DNA of 64,000 nucleotides from Paraescarpia echinospica (Eukaryota > Annelida > Polychaeta > Sabellida > Siboglinidae), in contig CM034536.1 in assembly GCA_020002185.1 (NCBI GenBank), positions 13,240,511 through 13,304,510 on the forward strand, written 5' to 3'. The notes beneath the pieces are model-generated. The model made no database searches and was not told the DNA's origin. It saw only the letters and a list, made by a program, of their open reading frames with translations. The translations under genes were made by a program, and so were the position numbers. Positions 46,301 through 56,023 of the stretch are shown in pieces (the stretch's first letter is position 1; each line of letters opens with the position of its first letter).

Positions 46301-49127
46301 TACATTATTTTATCACCTTCAGAACATTTTCAAAATAGGTTAATATACAAGGCAACTTCAAAGTGGGTTAGTTAAGTAACAATTCTGCATAGCTTAATTA
46401 ATTTTATTTACCAAGGTATACATAGCCATCATTACAGGTTAACATGTCTACAAATAAACAAGATTACAATAAGATAAGCACACGTGAGAGATCAGAATAC
46501 ACATCCAACATAATTACGCATTATCTCATGTTAAAATACTGTAACTATTTTAATCCACATTTATTTATGAGGTCTTCCTTAATTAATGAAATTACATGGT
46601 CCCTGGACTAAACAATTTGCATGTATAGGTGGGGGCACAATATATTGTCTTAATTCCCAACAAAATACCACGAATTACCAAACTATCAATACTAACCTGC
46701 ACCGTTTCTGTGAAAGTTACACATTTTGTAACAAAAGTACATAACATGACACTTTGATAATAAGAATATTAAGTAATACAAGTTATCCAGTACTTGTAAA
46801 AGTTCACTCGAGATTTAATATGAAGAAATTACTATATCAAGTGCTTTTACAGAGTGATTGGAATTAATTTACACAGAAAATGACTGGTTCTTAGAGAATT
46901 TTTAAAATTGGTATACAAGTGAAGTGAATAACAAACATGTGTTAAATGCTTAATTGTGCATTGTATAAATGTTGGTTGGGTTTGCTTATCCATTTCCAGA
47001 TGTTGACGTCTTGATGGATTGTCTATAGACAGCTCTTTCGTTTGCCAGTCTCCCCACTCGCCAGACGCCTGCTCCCATCCATTCCTCTGTCCTTCTGCCA
47101 TTGTCTCCTAGGTCTTCCTCTGCTTCTGTTGCCTTCTACTTTTCCTTCCATTATTAGTCTCTCTAGAGATTAATGCTGTTTCACATGGCCGAAATAACTT
47201 AGTTTCTGTTTCTTTACAAAGTTCAATAAAGTCCCGGGTATAACACCAAGCTCATCTGCGATGGATTCGTTACAGTTTTATGTTCAGTCCACGAAACTCT
47301 TTAATATCTTTCTATAACACTTGTTTTCAAATGCATTTATACGTTTAGTAATGCTCTTATTAAGAGTCCAGGTTTCGCATACATACGTAGCAGTTGAAAT
47401 ATGCAGATTCGGATAATTCGTAGTTTCATATCTTTGTTCGTTGCTTTCCACAGCTTCTTCATCTCCGTCAACTTTTTACTCGCCATTGCCAACCTCCGCT
47501 TGATCTCTTTCGTCCCATCTCCATCTGCTTCTATCAGTGACCCCAGATATTCAAAACTTTCCACTCGTTCTATTTCCTCGCCATCTACTGTGACTTCTGA
47601 TGGTTTTCGACATCCCTTCACATCCATAATCTTAGTCATCTTTATGTTTAGTTTCAATCCTTTCATCTCACTGTGCTCTTTAACAGTAGTTATCAGTTTA
47701 TCCAATCCTTCTTTTGTATCGGATATTAACACTGTGTCATCGGCATATCTCAATTCATGTATCTCCTGTCAATTCACTTTCAGTCCATTAAAATACTTGC
47801 TTCTTGTGTCAGTCTCGACCTCTCTCATGATTTTCTCTGTGTATAGACTGAATAGGTGGGGGGGGGGGACAAAATGCACCCATCTCACTCCCTTACCGAC
47901 TAGGAACCAATCTGTGGTACTACACTCTAATCTCACTGTAGACTGCTGTCCAACATAGATTTTGGATAAGTGATGTAATTTTCTGGTCAAATCCCATGTG
48001 TATCAAGGTTTTCCAGAGTTATGACTAACATTATCAAAATCTTTTGAATAATATATGAAACAGATCCTAAGGTCATGGTTGAATTCTCTGCATTTTTGAA
48101 TTAACATCAAAAATGCAGAGAATTCAACCGTGACCTATAGAAGTTAATATATTGGGCAATGTTAATGGGTCGATCTTCTTACCCCGTACAGTTACCACGC
48201 CAAATCTGTGCTTCTTCATGTCGATATTCTCCGGCAACTGTGGCCCAGAGATTGAACGGCGCCCGAGTGGAGCCTTCAGATGACTGTGGTAGACGGTCTC
48301 CTTGTGATCAATGTGTTTCTGGTGGAAGTTGGTGACAGGTTTGGGGTTGAGCACCTCACCGGCTGTGCCACTCTTGTGACCGACAACACCATGCCTCATC
48401 AACTTGGCCCATTCCTGCTGAGGGTCAAGGGCACGACCGTAGAATACACGTGCCTTGCCTGACCCTGGCAGGAAGGTCGCGCGGAAACGACGAATCACAT
48501 CTGGTGAAGGTGGCTGAAATAAAAATAGAAGCTCCTTGAATGCATAGAAATCCTCGCTTCTCGACTTGCTTCATCTGACATTACTTACCCAACAAGAAAT
48601 TTTATTTTCATTACTGAATATTTATTACTGGCAGGCTATGTCTCCCAGCCTTTGTCATGGTGCTGGACTTGTTCCAAGTATGCCACATAAGCATTGTTTT
48701 GCCATTAAACTTTTTATTTATCATGATGAGAATGTGAACTCACACGTGCATGCACGCACACAAGCACACAAGCACACGCACACAAGCACACGCACACAAG
48801 CACACGCACACAAGCGCACGCACACACATGTGTTCTTAAATCAGGTGGTTTAGATAATCTTCTAACGATAACCTGACCAGTAAAAAATTTGCTAATTACA
48901 TTGGCCAGATCCCATTTTATTTATATCAATCATCACATACTTGTTAATTTTTGTGTCAACTTTAATATACATAAAGTCGATAAAAGATAATATGTGTGTG
49001 GCACCACAATTTAAAAATGAAACAAATGTTGTCACAGAAAGACACATTGTTAACAAATGGTACTTACTCTTGGTGGATAGTTGAGACATTCGTATGCTGT
49101 ATCGCCCATGTCTGTAAGTTTGCCAGC
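37214..49127 (-). CDS. EFHB: EFHB (EF-hand domain family member B), eight 3' coding exons
   Basis: Exons in gene order are 49127-49068, 48513-48183, 45794-45470, 44328-44106, 42270-42081, 41245-41084, 40297-40116 and 37390-37214. All are GT-AG and all phases chain without a stop, giving 549 residues. Segments include AGKLTDMGDTAYECLNYPPR, PGSGKARVFYGRALDPQQEW, the repeated GVVTVRGKK/FDTFGVPTPHDNEG/FGVLVKADKYG type motifs, and two EF-hands. The first loop begins DK at an exon end and continues TNSGQISIVD; the second is DQSNTGFIDYTE, a canonical 12-residue loop. The C-terminus has DYRTYGTPTIRSDIPAPRI. EFHB is a calcium-binding protein described in store-operated calcium entry and as an inner protein of ciliary microtubule doublets. 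Human EFHB is about 830 residues, so roughly the first third is missing and its exons must lie to the right, perhaps beyond the window. Confidence 0.9.
37629..38851. mobile_element. TA-flanked MITE (Tc1/mariner or pogo type), 1223 bp
   Basis: Left end cagtagtcctgccttcagcg and right end (minus strand cagtagtccctgcctttagc) are inverted repeats with one indel and one mismatch. Each is bounded by TA (37627-37628 and 38852-38853). The similarity continues loosely inward (gtgtccgc near both ends). No transposase frame is present. CAGTAGTCC ends with TA duplication fit pogo/Tigger-like MITEs. It lies in the last intron of EFHB. Confidence 0.7.
39317..39971. mobile_element. TTAA-flanked piggyBac-like short element, 655 bp
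   Basis: The ends ccatttcagtacaacagg and (minus strand) ccatttcagtactacagc are inverted repeats with the same order. Each is flanked by TTAA (39313-39316 and 39972-39975). CC-starting ends plus a TTAA duplication are the hallmark of piggyBac elements. AT-rich sequence of similar composition lies on both sides, as expected for an insertion into AT-rich DNA. A second inverted pair, cgacaggccgg/caggccggat, occurs just inside the left end. It lies in the last EFHB intron. Confidence 0.78.
39588..39800 (+). pseudogene. Short open frame inside the piggyBac-like element
   Basis: The frame MADSITSTSDLPPYVLDRLF and on to GYHNDRM (70 codons after the ATG at 39588) has an acidic, Ser/Asp-rich start like the N-termini of some piggyBac-derived transposases. 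The catalytic DDD core is absent. It is probably the leftover 5' end of a deleted transposase gene. Alternatively it is chance. Confidence 0.4.
40116..40297 (-). CDS. EFHB: EFHB exon with DYRTYGTP motif
   Basis: A 182-bp exon (acceptor tttcattcag, donor gtcagtt). It encodes YRTYGTPTIRSDIPAPRIRR and further RTNYGDGSDVLGLVSPSIYS to CPRPREQ. Its GC content is clearly above that of the flanking introns. Confidence 0.92.
40500..40655 (+). repeat. Dispersed repeat, second copy
   Basis: Partner of 15870-16035 (see there). It lies in the intron between EFHB exons 40116-40297 and 41084-41245. Confidence 0.6.
41084..41245 (-). CDS. EFHB: EFHB exon
   Basis: A 162-bp exon (acceptor gttgcag, donor gtacaca). 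It encodes GKPSYEPVDPVAIKEPPPPF and CAIGDHRTSASMINAVVGGL to SSK. Phases 1 to 1 agree with both neighbours. Confidence 0.9.
41246..42080. other. EFHB intron with compound GT microsatellite
   Basis: Contains the microsatellite at 41556-41661. Nothing else is recognised. Confidence 0.6.
41556..41661. repeat. Compound GT/GGGT/GTGC microsatellite
   Basis: Runs of (gt)n, (gggt)n, (gtgc)n and (gt)n follow each other. Open frames on both strands here are low-complexity artefacts. Confidence 0.95.
42081..42270 (-). CDS. EFHB: EFHB exon with both EF-hand loops
   Basis: A 190-bp exon (acceptor ttgtgaacag, donor gtaggta). It carries TNSGQISIVDLQEVLLTF and the canonical loop DQSNTGFIDYTE. A second possible donor 5 bp downstream (gtacatg) would put the next exon into a stop, so the gtaggta donor is chosen. 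Confidence 0.92.
42785..42885. repeat. ATAC/ATGC-type microsatellite
   Basis: Irregular mixture of catacatg, tatg and tatacata units. Confidence 0.85.
43440..43652 (-). repeat. Probable MITE fragment ending cagtaaaacctgtc
   Basis: On the minus strand the right end reads cagtaaaacctgtcttagcg, and phrases such as ggacaggt and gttatggacaggt repeat inside. This matches the general plan of TA-flanked MITEs. A partner end was not located, so the call is tentative. Short related phrases occur near 42886-42925 (ccataactgcgc, ttataggcaggt). Confidence 0.4.
43655..43705. repeat. TA-rich microsatellite
   Basis: Runs of tatata broken by single bases, directly after the MITE-like end. Confidence 0.85.
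44106..44328 (-). CDS. EFHB: EFHB exon
   Basis: A 223-bp exon (acceptor gccatttcag, donor gtgacag). It encodes IKDTLNVPPDHTFGVLVKAD, RERHSYLRGLERDRG and ends FKFYDK. The last two residues begin the first EF-hand loop, which is completed by the next exon. Confidence 0.92.
44329..45469. other. EFHB intron with CA microsatellite
   Basis: Holds the CA-rich tract at 44872-44978. Nothing else is recognised. Confidence 0.6.
44872..44978. repeat. CA-rich microsatellite
   Basis: Imperfect (ca)n with gcacac and acatg interruptions. Confidence 0.92.
45470..45794 (-). CDS. EFHB: EFHB exon
   Basis: A 325-bp exon (acceptor actccccacag, donor gtatgtc). It encodes EGSAGELVNPPKTAQQVYDE, LSHKDFWVGEQKQRNYTLGS, FDTFGVPTPHDNEGNPTYK and LLSQKSAPIVSKRVDEFRER. 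Phases 1 to 2 agree with the neighbours. Confidence 0.92.
45795..46959. other. EFHB intron, AT-rich part
   Basis: No exon, RNA or clear repeat. The right side joins the RTE fragment. Confidence 0.6.
46960..48106 (-). mobile_element. RTE-type LINE fragment in an EFHB intron
   Basis: The minus strand carries, in order and in shifting frames, RKLHHLSKIYVGQQSTVRLE, LFSLYTEKIMREVETDTRSK, the catalytic RYADDTVLIS, FEYLGSLIEADGDGTKEIKR and the C-terminal EGKVEGNRSRGRPRRQW. This wording is typical of RTE-clade endonuclease-reverse transcriptases. The 5' half (endonuclease and RT fingers) is missing. Stops and indels, and an 11-base G run near 47857, break the frame. The element is in the same orientation as EFHB. 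Confidence 0.85.
48070..48136. repeat. 30-bp inverted repeat with 7-base loop
   Basis: Left arm 48070-48099, right arm 48107-48136, loop attaaca. The arms match at 29 of 30 positions. The left arm is the 5' end of the RTE fragment, and the right arm is an inverted copy of it. The right arm stops 46 bp from the EFHB exon at 48183. Confidence 0.9.
48183..48513 (-). CDS. EFHB: EFHB exon
   Basis: A 331-bp exon (acceptor atttcag, donor gtaagaa). It encodes PPSPDVIRRFRATFLPGSGK, ARVFYGRALDPQQEWAKLMR, GTAGEVLNPKPVTNFHQ and LPENIDMKKHRFGVVTVRG. Phases 0 to 1 agree with the neighbours. Confidence 0.92.
48514..49067. other. EFHB intron with CA-type microsatellite
   Basis: Contains a cacacaagca-type microsatellite at about 48745-48832. 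Nothing else. Confidence 0.7.
48745..48832. repeat. Microsatellite, cacacaagca-type units
   Basis: Tandem units of about 14 bp (acacaagcacacgc) within a CA-rich tract. Confidence 0.9.
49068..49127 (-). CDS. EFHB: EFHB exon, first one found
   Basis: A 60-bp exon (acceptor gttcttacag, donor gtaagta) encoding exactly AGKLTDMGDTAYECLNYPPR in phase 0. Upstream exons were searched for by eye to position 64000 and not found. Confidence 0.85.
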
Positions 49128-49494
49128 CTGTAAGAACATCATGCAAGATGTCAGCTGGTAACATAATAAACACACTAGTCTATCCACAACATTCGCTCAA
49201 TAGAAACCATCCAAAGAAAGTGAAAACATGCCCTAGCACTTGATTAATGGTGTCGATGGGAATAATCCACGTCAACAACAAATACTTATTAAGTCATAGC
49301 AAGTGAGATAAGATCATTTATTACAGCTTTTCACAAAGGAATCTGGCATTTTAAGAATTATAGTGTCATCATACTATAACCATATGGCAATAAATATTTC
49401 ACAGGCATTTTCATGTAAGTAAATCCCAGACAGGTAGAACCAGTGACCCCAAAAGTAACACCAGTGACATTTTCAAAGATGTACAATTATTGCT
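49128..49494. other. Upstream EFHB intron, unassigned
   Basis: No feature recognised. Confidence 0.6.
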
Positions 49495-50035
49495 TCACAA
49501 TATTGGACCGCACAGTGATATGACTGCCATAAGTGAACTGAACCATTCAAGAGCTTTCATCTGATAGCAACTTTTATCCCACATTTCAATAACTGAACTT
49601 GTAGCAGAGTATCTCTCCATGAAAGAGTCTTGGAAAAAAGATGGTACATCTGCCTTGAGAGATTCTATATGAGCTTTGAACCATAGGTAGATTTTGCGGG
49701 CTACAGGTTTCTGTTTAGGTGCTTGGATGTTTGAGTTAACAAACACAATGTCATGGTCTCCAAGGCCGGGCATCAATTCCATGCGATTTATGAGGCTTGG
49801 TCTGTTGGTGATGAACAGGTTCAAAGTTGCAGTATTTCTGGTTGGGCAGTCGACTATTTGTTCGGAGTGGCAATTTGCCACCATTTCTAAGAACCTAGTG
49901 TTCATTGCCATAGAGTTTTGGTGGCCAGTGATTTCATTATCCTTCCATGAAATATCTGGCAACTTGAAGTCACCAGCAATCCAAAATATTGATGATTTGT
50001 TCTGATTTAATTTACAAGGTTTTCAATCTGGCTAC
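49495..50035 (-). mobile_element. LINE endonuclease fragment
   Basis: The minus strand encodes IWIAGDFKLPDISWKD, CPTRNTATLNLFITNRPSL and GLGDHDIVFVNS. This is the last half of a CR1/Jockey-group APE endonuclease, with the DFNLPD-type and SDH-type motifs (here GDFK and GDHD), then the linker towards RT. It ends at 49495, so RT is absent. An isolated, decayed fragment. Confidence 0.8.
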
Positions 50036-50129
50036 ACATCGACTCTGCTTCATCACTGTTGCTAGACGACGGTTAACATTTCATAACTGTATCTATAAGA
50101 TTTGAAAGCCAAATATGGAGCTCTGCAGA

Positions 50130-50575
50130 CTGACAGACAACGTCAGACCATACTGACAGACAACGTCAGACCATACTGACAGACAACGTCAGACCATACT
50201 GACAGACAACGTCAGACCATACTGACAGACAACGTCAGACCATACTGACAGACAACGTCAGACCATACTGACAGACGTCAGACCATACTGACAGACAACG
50301 TCAGACCATACTGACAGACAACGTCAGACCATACTGACAGACAACGTCAGACCATACTGACAGACGTCAGACCATACTGACAGACAACGTCAGACCATAC
50401 TGACAGACAACGTCAGACCATACTGACAGACAACGTCAGACCATACTGACAGACAACGTCAGACCATACTGACAGACAACGTCAGACCATACTGACAGAC
50501 GTCAGACCATACTGACAGACAACGTCAGACCATACTGACAGACGTCAGACCATACTGACAGACAACGTCAGACCA
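50130..50575. repeat. 23-bp minisatellite with 20-bp variants
   Basis: About 20 copies of a unit beginning tgacagacaacgtcagacca, then tac. Four copies lack three bases (tgacagacgtcagacc) and are 20 bp long. Two more units lie at 50865-50900 between the 286-bp duplicates. The unit resembles ctgacggacactgtcaaaa, found in the adjacent transposase-like pseudogene (about 51172-51190). Confidence 0.93.
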
Positions 50576-50578
50576 TAT

Positions 50579-50864
50579 ACTGTTTTCCAATGGTTTTACT
50601 GAAGAAATATTGTTATATCTCGAAGCTGAAATCCACCATTGGGGTATCTCACAAAGGGTATTGTGCAATACTGAAGCGGTCCAATAATTTTGTGTACGAA
50701 CGTAAACCATGAATTGATAAGCTCCCTGATATTACTGTGCATGTTGTCAATGATTTCTTCCAAAGAAAGGGACGACAACAGCTCAATGACACCTGGAAAA
50801 AGACAGTCACAAGAAGAATGGTCAAGAAACAGAAGAGACTGCTGACGGACACTGTCAAAAACTT
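50579..50864. repeat. 286-bp duplication, copy 1
   Basis: Appears identical to 50911-51196 (offset 332 bp). It duplicates the start of the transposase-like pseudogene, including VVNDFFQRKGRQQLNDTWKK. Two minisatellite units separate the copies. Confidence 0.93.
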
Positions 50865-50910
50865 GACAGACGTCAGACCATACTGACAGACAACGTCAGA
50901 CCATGGTAAA

Positions 50911-51196
50911 ACTGTTTTCCAATGGTTTTACTGAAGAAATATTGTTATATCTCGAAGCTGAAATCCACCATTGGGGTATCTCACAAAGGGTATTGTGCAA
51001 TACTGAAGCGGTCCAATAATTTTGTGTACGAACGTAAACCATGAATTGATAAGCTCCCTGATATTACTGTGCATGTTGTCAATGATTTCTTCCAAAGAAA
51101 GGGACGACAACAGCTCAATGACACCTGGAAAAAGACAGTCACAAGAAGAATGGTCAAGAAACAGAAGAGACTGCTGACGGACACTGTCAAAAACTT
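50911..51196. repeat. 286-bp duplication, copy 2
   Basis: Second copy, which continues without break into the remainder of the pseudogene and so is probably the original. Confidence 0.93.
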
Positions 51197-51662
51197 ACTC
51201 AAAAAGTTCCTCAGTGAACATCCCGACAACAAGATAACTGATTTCACTTTCTTGCACCGGTGACCATTCTTGGTAGTGACCCCCAAGATACCAGACAAAC
51301 AGACAAATGCAAATGTCGGACACATGAAAATATGCAGTTCAAAGCAAGCAAGCTATATGAACTAGGTGTACTATCTGTAACTGAAGCTGTAGCTACTCTG
51401 GGTCTTATCTGCTGCTCAGACGTCAAATGCATCTTGCATGTACCGTGAATGTGACTTTTGCAAAAACAAAAGGCTAGAGTTTGACCCAGTGAAAGAGACA
51501 TGGTGGTATGAATTTCAGATGGTGGACTGCAAAAAGAAGAACAAGAACACTGGAGAAATGGAGAAACACAAAATAACCATGAAGGTTAGGGTTGAATGTA
51601 TGCTTGAAGAGTTGACAAAGAAATTTGAAGACACCCTGTCCGAGAAATTAGGGAAACATATG

Positions 51663-51863
51663 TGTTAATGATGTTGATCAGTTCGTGTTGATCGGCGATC
51701 TATTTGATACACCTGTAACAATAACGGAAGTGACCGTTCTAAATTTACGTACAATAAATTCTCCTCCGTTTGTGGCACAGAAGAGCTTTCACGAGTGTTT
51801 ACACCCCGTCAATATGATTACTCAACTTGTTAGCGTCTAAGCATATGAACACGCTAACAAACA
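51663..51863 (+). repeat. 5' LTR of the Gypsy element (201 bp)
   Basis: Begins TGTTAATGATG and ends AACAAACA. It contains a possible polyadenylation signal (caataaatt, near 51752). It aligns with the 3' LTR with several substitutions and one deletion of about 15 bp in the 3' LTR (around cagaagagctttcacgag here). Confidence 0.95.
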
Positions 51864-51882
51864 TGGTGGCAGCGAAGTCTTC
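51864..51882 (+). other. Primer-binding site candidate
   Basis: tggtggcagcgaagtc directly follows the LTR. A TGG start is expected for pairing with the CCA end of a tRNA. The sequence loosely resembles the complement of a leucine tRNA 3' end, but I cannot be sure of the tRNA. Confidence 0.6.
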
Positions 51883-51980
51883 GAACGTGACACTCTAACT
51901 GACCTCGTTAGGACCGCTAAACATCTGCTCGGTGGACAAACTGTGACTGTAAGTGTTATCACCCCACTAGCGGCACTGGA

Positions 51981-53888
51981 GTGACCTTAGCCAGGTCACT
52001 GCCCTCGCCCTGTACTGATTACAGGCACGTAGTACGGTGGCCGAGCACCAGCCCCCGGCACAACTGGCTCACCCAGCCCTACTACACAACTTTAACGCAA
52101 AGCCACCAGAGCCTGTTAAACTCACACGCACGGATGCGTTCCGCAAAGCCCTTTTTGTTTCAACGATGTGGATTGAGGGGCTGCAGGTGTACAATGCGTG
52201 CGACCCGGCTGACATGGACAAGATCACTGACATCATCGTATGTCGCAGAACTCAAAAACCTGATGAAAACCTGCAATTTCTGCAACTGTTTGAAGGACAG
52301 TCTGCTCAGGGACCGCATTGTCTTCGGGGTGAAGGATGGAAATACGAGGAAATGGCTACTACAAGAGCGTAACCTCAATCTCAAGAAGTGCATAGACATA
52401 TGTCGCACATACGAGAACACTGTGTCGCAATTAAAAGTGATATCGGGTCATAATGGAGATGTCCACAGAGTAGACAGAACAACCGCGCGACCAACGCCAC
52501 AAAGAGGGACATTACGACATCCACAGAAACGAGACAACGGACTGGCTCACAAACCTATTAGGCAACAGTTTCGACCACGAATTAATTGCAAGTTTTGTGG
52601 TCGAAATCACAAGAGAAAGAAGGAATTATGCCCTGAATGGGGACAGTTCTGCAGCAAATGCAAAGAAAAAAATCATTTTGCAAAGTGTTGCCCACCGAAC
52701 ATTCGTAGGACTCATGGCATCACAGGAGAACCTCATCATGACAGACACACATATGATGACTACGAGGACGAATGTATCCTGTCTGTGGAAACTGATGCTG
52801 TGCACTCCGTATCGATTGGTCTGCTATACACAGAAATGCTACTGCCTGACGGAAAGTCGTTGAGGATGCAAATTGACAGTGGAGCTACCGTCAATGTCAT
52901 GTCGGCAAAGCATGTTGGCTCTGCTAAGTTGATGGACTCAGACATCCAGCTAAGGATGTACAACAAAGCGACCTTGAAGCCACTGGGCAAATGCCGACTG
53001 CATCTAGTAAACCCGGTCAACAACAACATATATCAAGTCGAGTTTCAAGTAGTTGAAGAAAACCTTGTCCCCCTACTCAGCAGGAAGGCTGCAGAAAAGA
53101 TGAATCTGATCACCGTCAACTACTCCAACTTCAAGCAACTGCACGCTGTCGGCAAGTCGAACTGTGATGTTATCACTGAAGAATACAAGACTGTGTTCGT
53201 TGAATCCTCCATTGGACGCTTGGCAGGCACCATTAGCCTGAAGACTGAAGATGGAGCGAGACCAGTACAATGTCCCCCACGACGAGTGCCAATAGCACTA
53301 CAGAGCAAACTACAACAAGAACTGGAAGAACTCGTGAAAATCAAGGTAATCACTCCTGTCACGGAACCGACTGAATGGTGCTCCCAAATCTCGGTACAGA
53401 CAAAGAAAAGTGGCCAACTACGCATCTGCATCGACCCAAGGCCACTGAATGAAGCTCTACGAAGGGAGGTGTATCCTCTGCCGACAATCGAAGACGTCCT
53501 CCCGGAGCTATCTAACGCCAAAGTGTTCAGCAAAGTAGACTTATCACACGGCTACTGGCACTGTGAACTCGACGAGACAAGCAGTTACCTCACAACCTTC
53601 ATAACTCCTCATGGAAGGTACCGATGGCTACGTCTGCCATTCGGCACGAAAGTCAGCTCTGAAATATTTCAGAGAAAGCTGAACAAGAGCTTCACAGGAC
53701 TCAAGGGAGTCGTATGTGTGGCAGATGACATCCTGATCTACGGAGAATCGGAAGAAGAACACGATTCCAATCTCAGAAACCTGCTGAAAAGGTGCAAAGA
53801 AAACGGGCTGAAACTCAACAAGGACAAGAGCCTGTTTAAGACCCCACACCTAAATTTCCTAGGCCATGTTGTGACCGACAAAGGATGA
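51981..53888 (+). pseudogene. Gypsy gag-protease-RT frame
   Basis: An open frame of 635 codons. The first about 80 residues are a frame-shifted version of gag (the true gag start reads in the frame from 52037). Then come nucleocapsid Cys/His knuckles (CKFCGRNHKRKKELCPEW, FCSKCKEKNHFAKCC), the aspartic protease motif QIDSGATVNVMS, and RT with LRICIDPRPLNEAL, FSKVDLSHGYWHCEL, LPFGTKVSSEIFQRKL and the catalytic VADDILIYG. RT looks intact to the LGHVVTDKG motif, where a stop follows. Confidence 0.9.
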
Positions 53889-55743
53889 AACCTGATGTGA
53901 AGAAGGTGGAAGCTATTCTGCATATACCAAACCCCACGAACGTAGAAGCAATGCGCCGTCTGCAAGGCATGATCACCTATCTTGCCAAATTTCTCCCACG
54001 ACTCTCCACAATCATGGAGCCAATACGACGACTAACTCGCCAGGACTGCGACTGGGAATGGGGAGAATGAGCCAACTGAAGAAACTCGTCACCACTGCAC
54101 CTCTGTTGGCATACTATGATCCAACAAAGAAACTGACCATCCAGTGTGATGCATCAAGCACTGGCCTTGGTGCAGCACTGATGCAGGACGGCAAAGAAGC
54201 CCTTGCACAAAGCACCAAAAAGAATCCAAAGGATGCTACTTCGATTACTACAGTATGACATCGAAGTCACCTACAAACGAGGCAAGGAGAGGCACATTGC
54301 TGATGCTTTATCTCGAGCATATCTCACTGATAGCACTGACAGACACGGACAGTTCTCTCAGATTAACGCTGTCAAACATCTGCCAATCGGACAAACAACA
54401 CTGATGAAATTACGTGAAAGAACTGATGCAGATGACACGATGCAAGCACTTAAAGAGACAATACTGAATGGTTGGCCGGAAAGCAAGGCAGATGTGAATG
54501 CACAAATCTCCTCCTACTTCACCATGAGGGATGAACTAGCGGTACACGATGGACTGATTTTCAAAGGGGAACGCATGATCGTACCACAAGGCATGCGCAA
54601 GGAAATCAAGCAACGCCTACACCTGTCACACCTGGGAGCTGACAGCATGTTACGACGTGCACGAGTGTGTGTATTCTGGCCAGGGATGTCAGCTGACATA
54701 AAACAGATTGCTGATGATTGTGAAGCCTGCCAGAGCCTAGCTAAATCACTACCTAAAGAGACCCTCATGCCAATCGAAGTAACACGTCCTTGGGAAAAGG
54801 TTGGAACTGATCTGTTCACCTGGGACGACAAAGAGTAATTGCTCACCATCGACTACTTCAGTGGCTGATGGGAAGTTGATCGACTCTACAACACAACGTC
54901 TACTGCTGTGATTCGTGCTCTGAAATCACATTTCACTTGCTGGGGAATTCCTTCTATATTGATCAGCGATAATGGATCCCAGTATACTGCTGATAAGTTC
55001 CGGGAATTCACTGCCGAATGGGAGATCGAACACTGTACAAGTTCACCTTGTGAAAGCTGCCAAGCACATGATGGAGAAATGCAAGAGAAGTCAAACTGAC
55101 CCATTCATGATGATACTAGAAATTCGCAATACACCAACACTAGGAGCAGGCAGTAGTCCAGCACAGCGCATGCTAAACAGACGCATGAAGACAATGGTAC
55201 CAACGACTGAAATTCTCCTTAGACCGAGAGGAGAAAATCACCACGAATACAACAAGCTGAAACTGAAGCACAGCCAAGCGATGCAGGCCTACCACTACAA
55301 CAGAGGCGCTAGAGACCTACCAGTTTTGGAGGAAGGAGACTCCGTTCGACTGAAACCTTTCCGTCTGTCTAGGAAAGAAGACGTGGCAGAGAGGAACCAT
55401 TGTGACAAGACTGGATGAAAGGTCGTATGAGGTGGACACCCCCACCGGCACTTACAGGCACAACCGTGTGCACCTGCGGAAGTGTAATGATCCACTCGCC
55501 ATTCAGACACCAGAGCCACCTGACTTGTATCAACCCGATGAACAAGACTGCGCTCCAATGCCACCGGCGATGCCTCAACCAGCGAGAAGTCTGCCGAATC
55601 CTGTCCAACATGAAGTCGTGAACAAAAACCCAAACGTGCCAGTGCGAAAATCAACTCGTGTCTTGAAGCCACCAGTCTATCTCTCCGATTACGAAGAAAT
55701 GACTGTGAAAGAAGTGACATTACAAACACAGAGACATTGTTAA
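53885..55743 (+). pseudogene. Gypsy RNase H and integrase remains
   Basis: 53885-54258 holds the RT connection and start of RNase H (TIQCDASSTGLGAALMQDG). The middle of RNase H, about 55 codons, is deleted, and the frame resumes at 54203-54838 with KRIQRMLLRLLQYDIEV and DALSRA. The integrase zinc motif (HLSHLGADSMLRRAR ... CEAC) and GTDLF follow, then a stop at 54836. Later frames carry ISDNGSQYTADKF and LEIRNTPTLGAGSSPAQ, but the segment that should carry the catalytic Glu is missing between them. The C-terminus (STRVLKPPVYLSDYEE) is in the frame ending at 55743. Confidence 0.88.
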
Positions 55744-56023
55744 TTTAATTATTTAAGTTGACCAAGAAAGTGACATTTTATTAGCAGAATTGTGACGTGT
55801 ACCCGGCTTAATCTCAAGTGAATTTGAAAAACTCTAGTCAATACAGATCATTTTAAAGAAATTTTACTGTTGCTGAAAAGTGTAACGAACATTTGGACGG
55901 ACTCTAGTATTGCTGAAGCATGCGAAGAACTCTTGGACCCTATTGACAATAATGTTTATGGTATTGATTACATGAACTTGATATTATATTCGCTGCACTG
56001 TTCTATCCTCAAAGAAAACGGGA

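Noticed and set aside
50130..50575. CRISPR-like array of short repeats
   Set aside because: There are no spacers. It is a plain 23-bp tandem repeat with 20-bp variants.
51981..53888. A host gene of 635 codons
   Set aside because: It lies between LTRs and carries retrotransposon nucleocapsid, protease and RT motifs.
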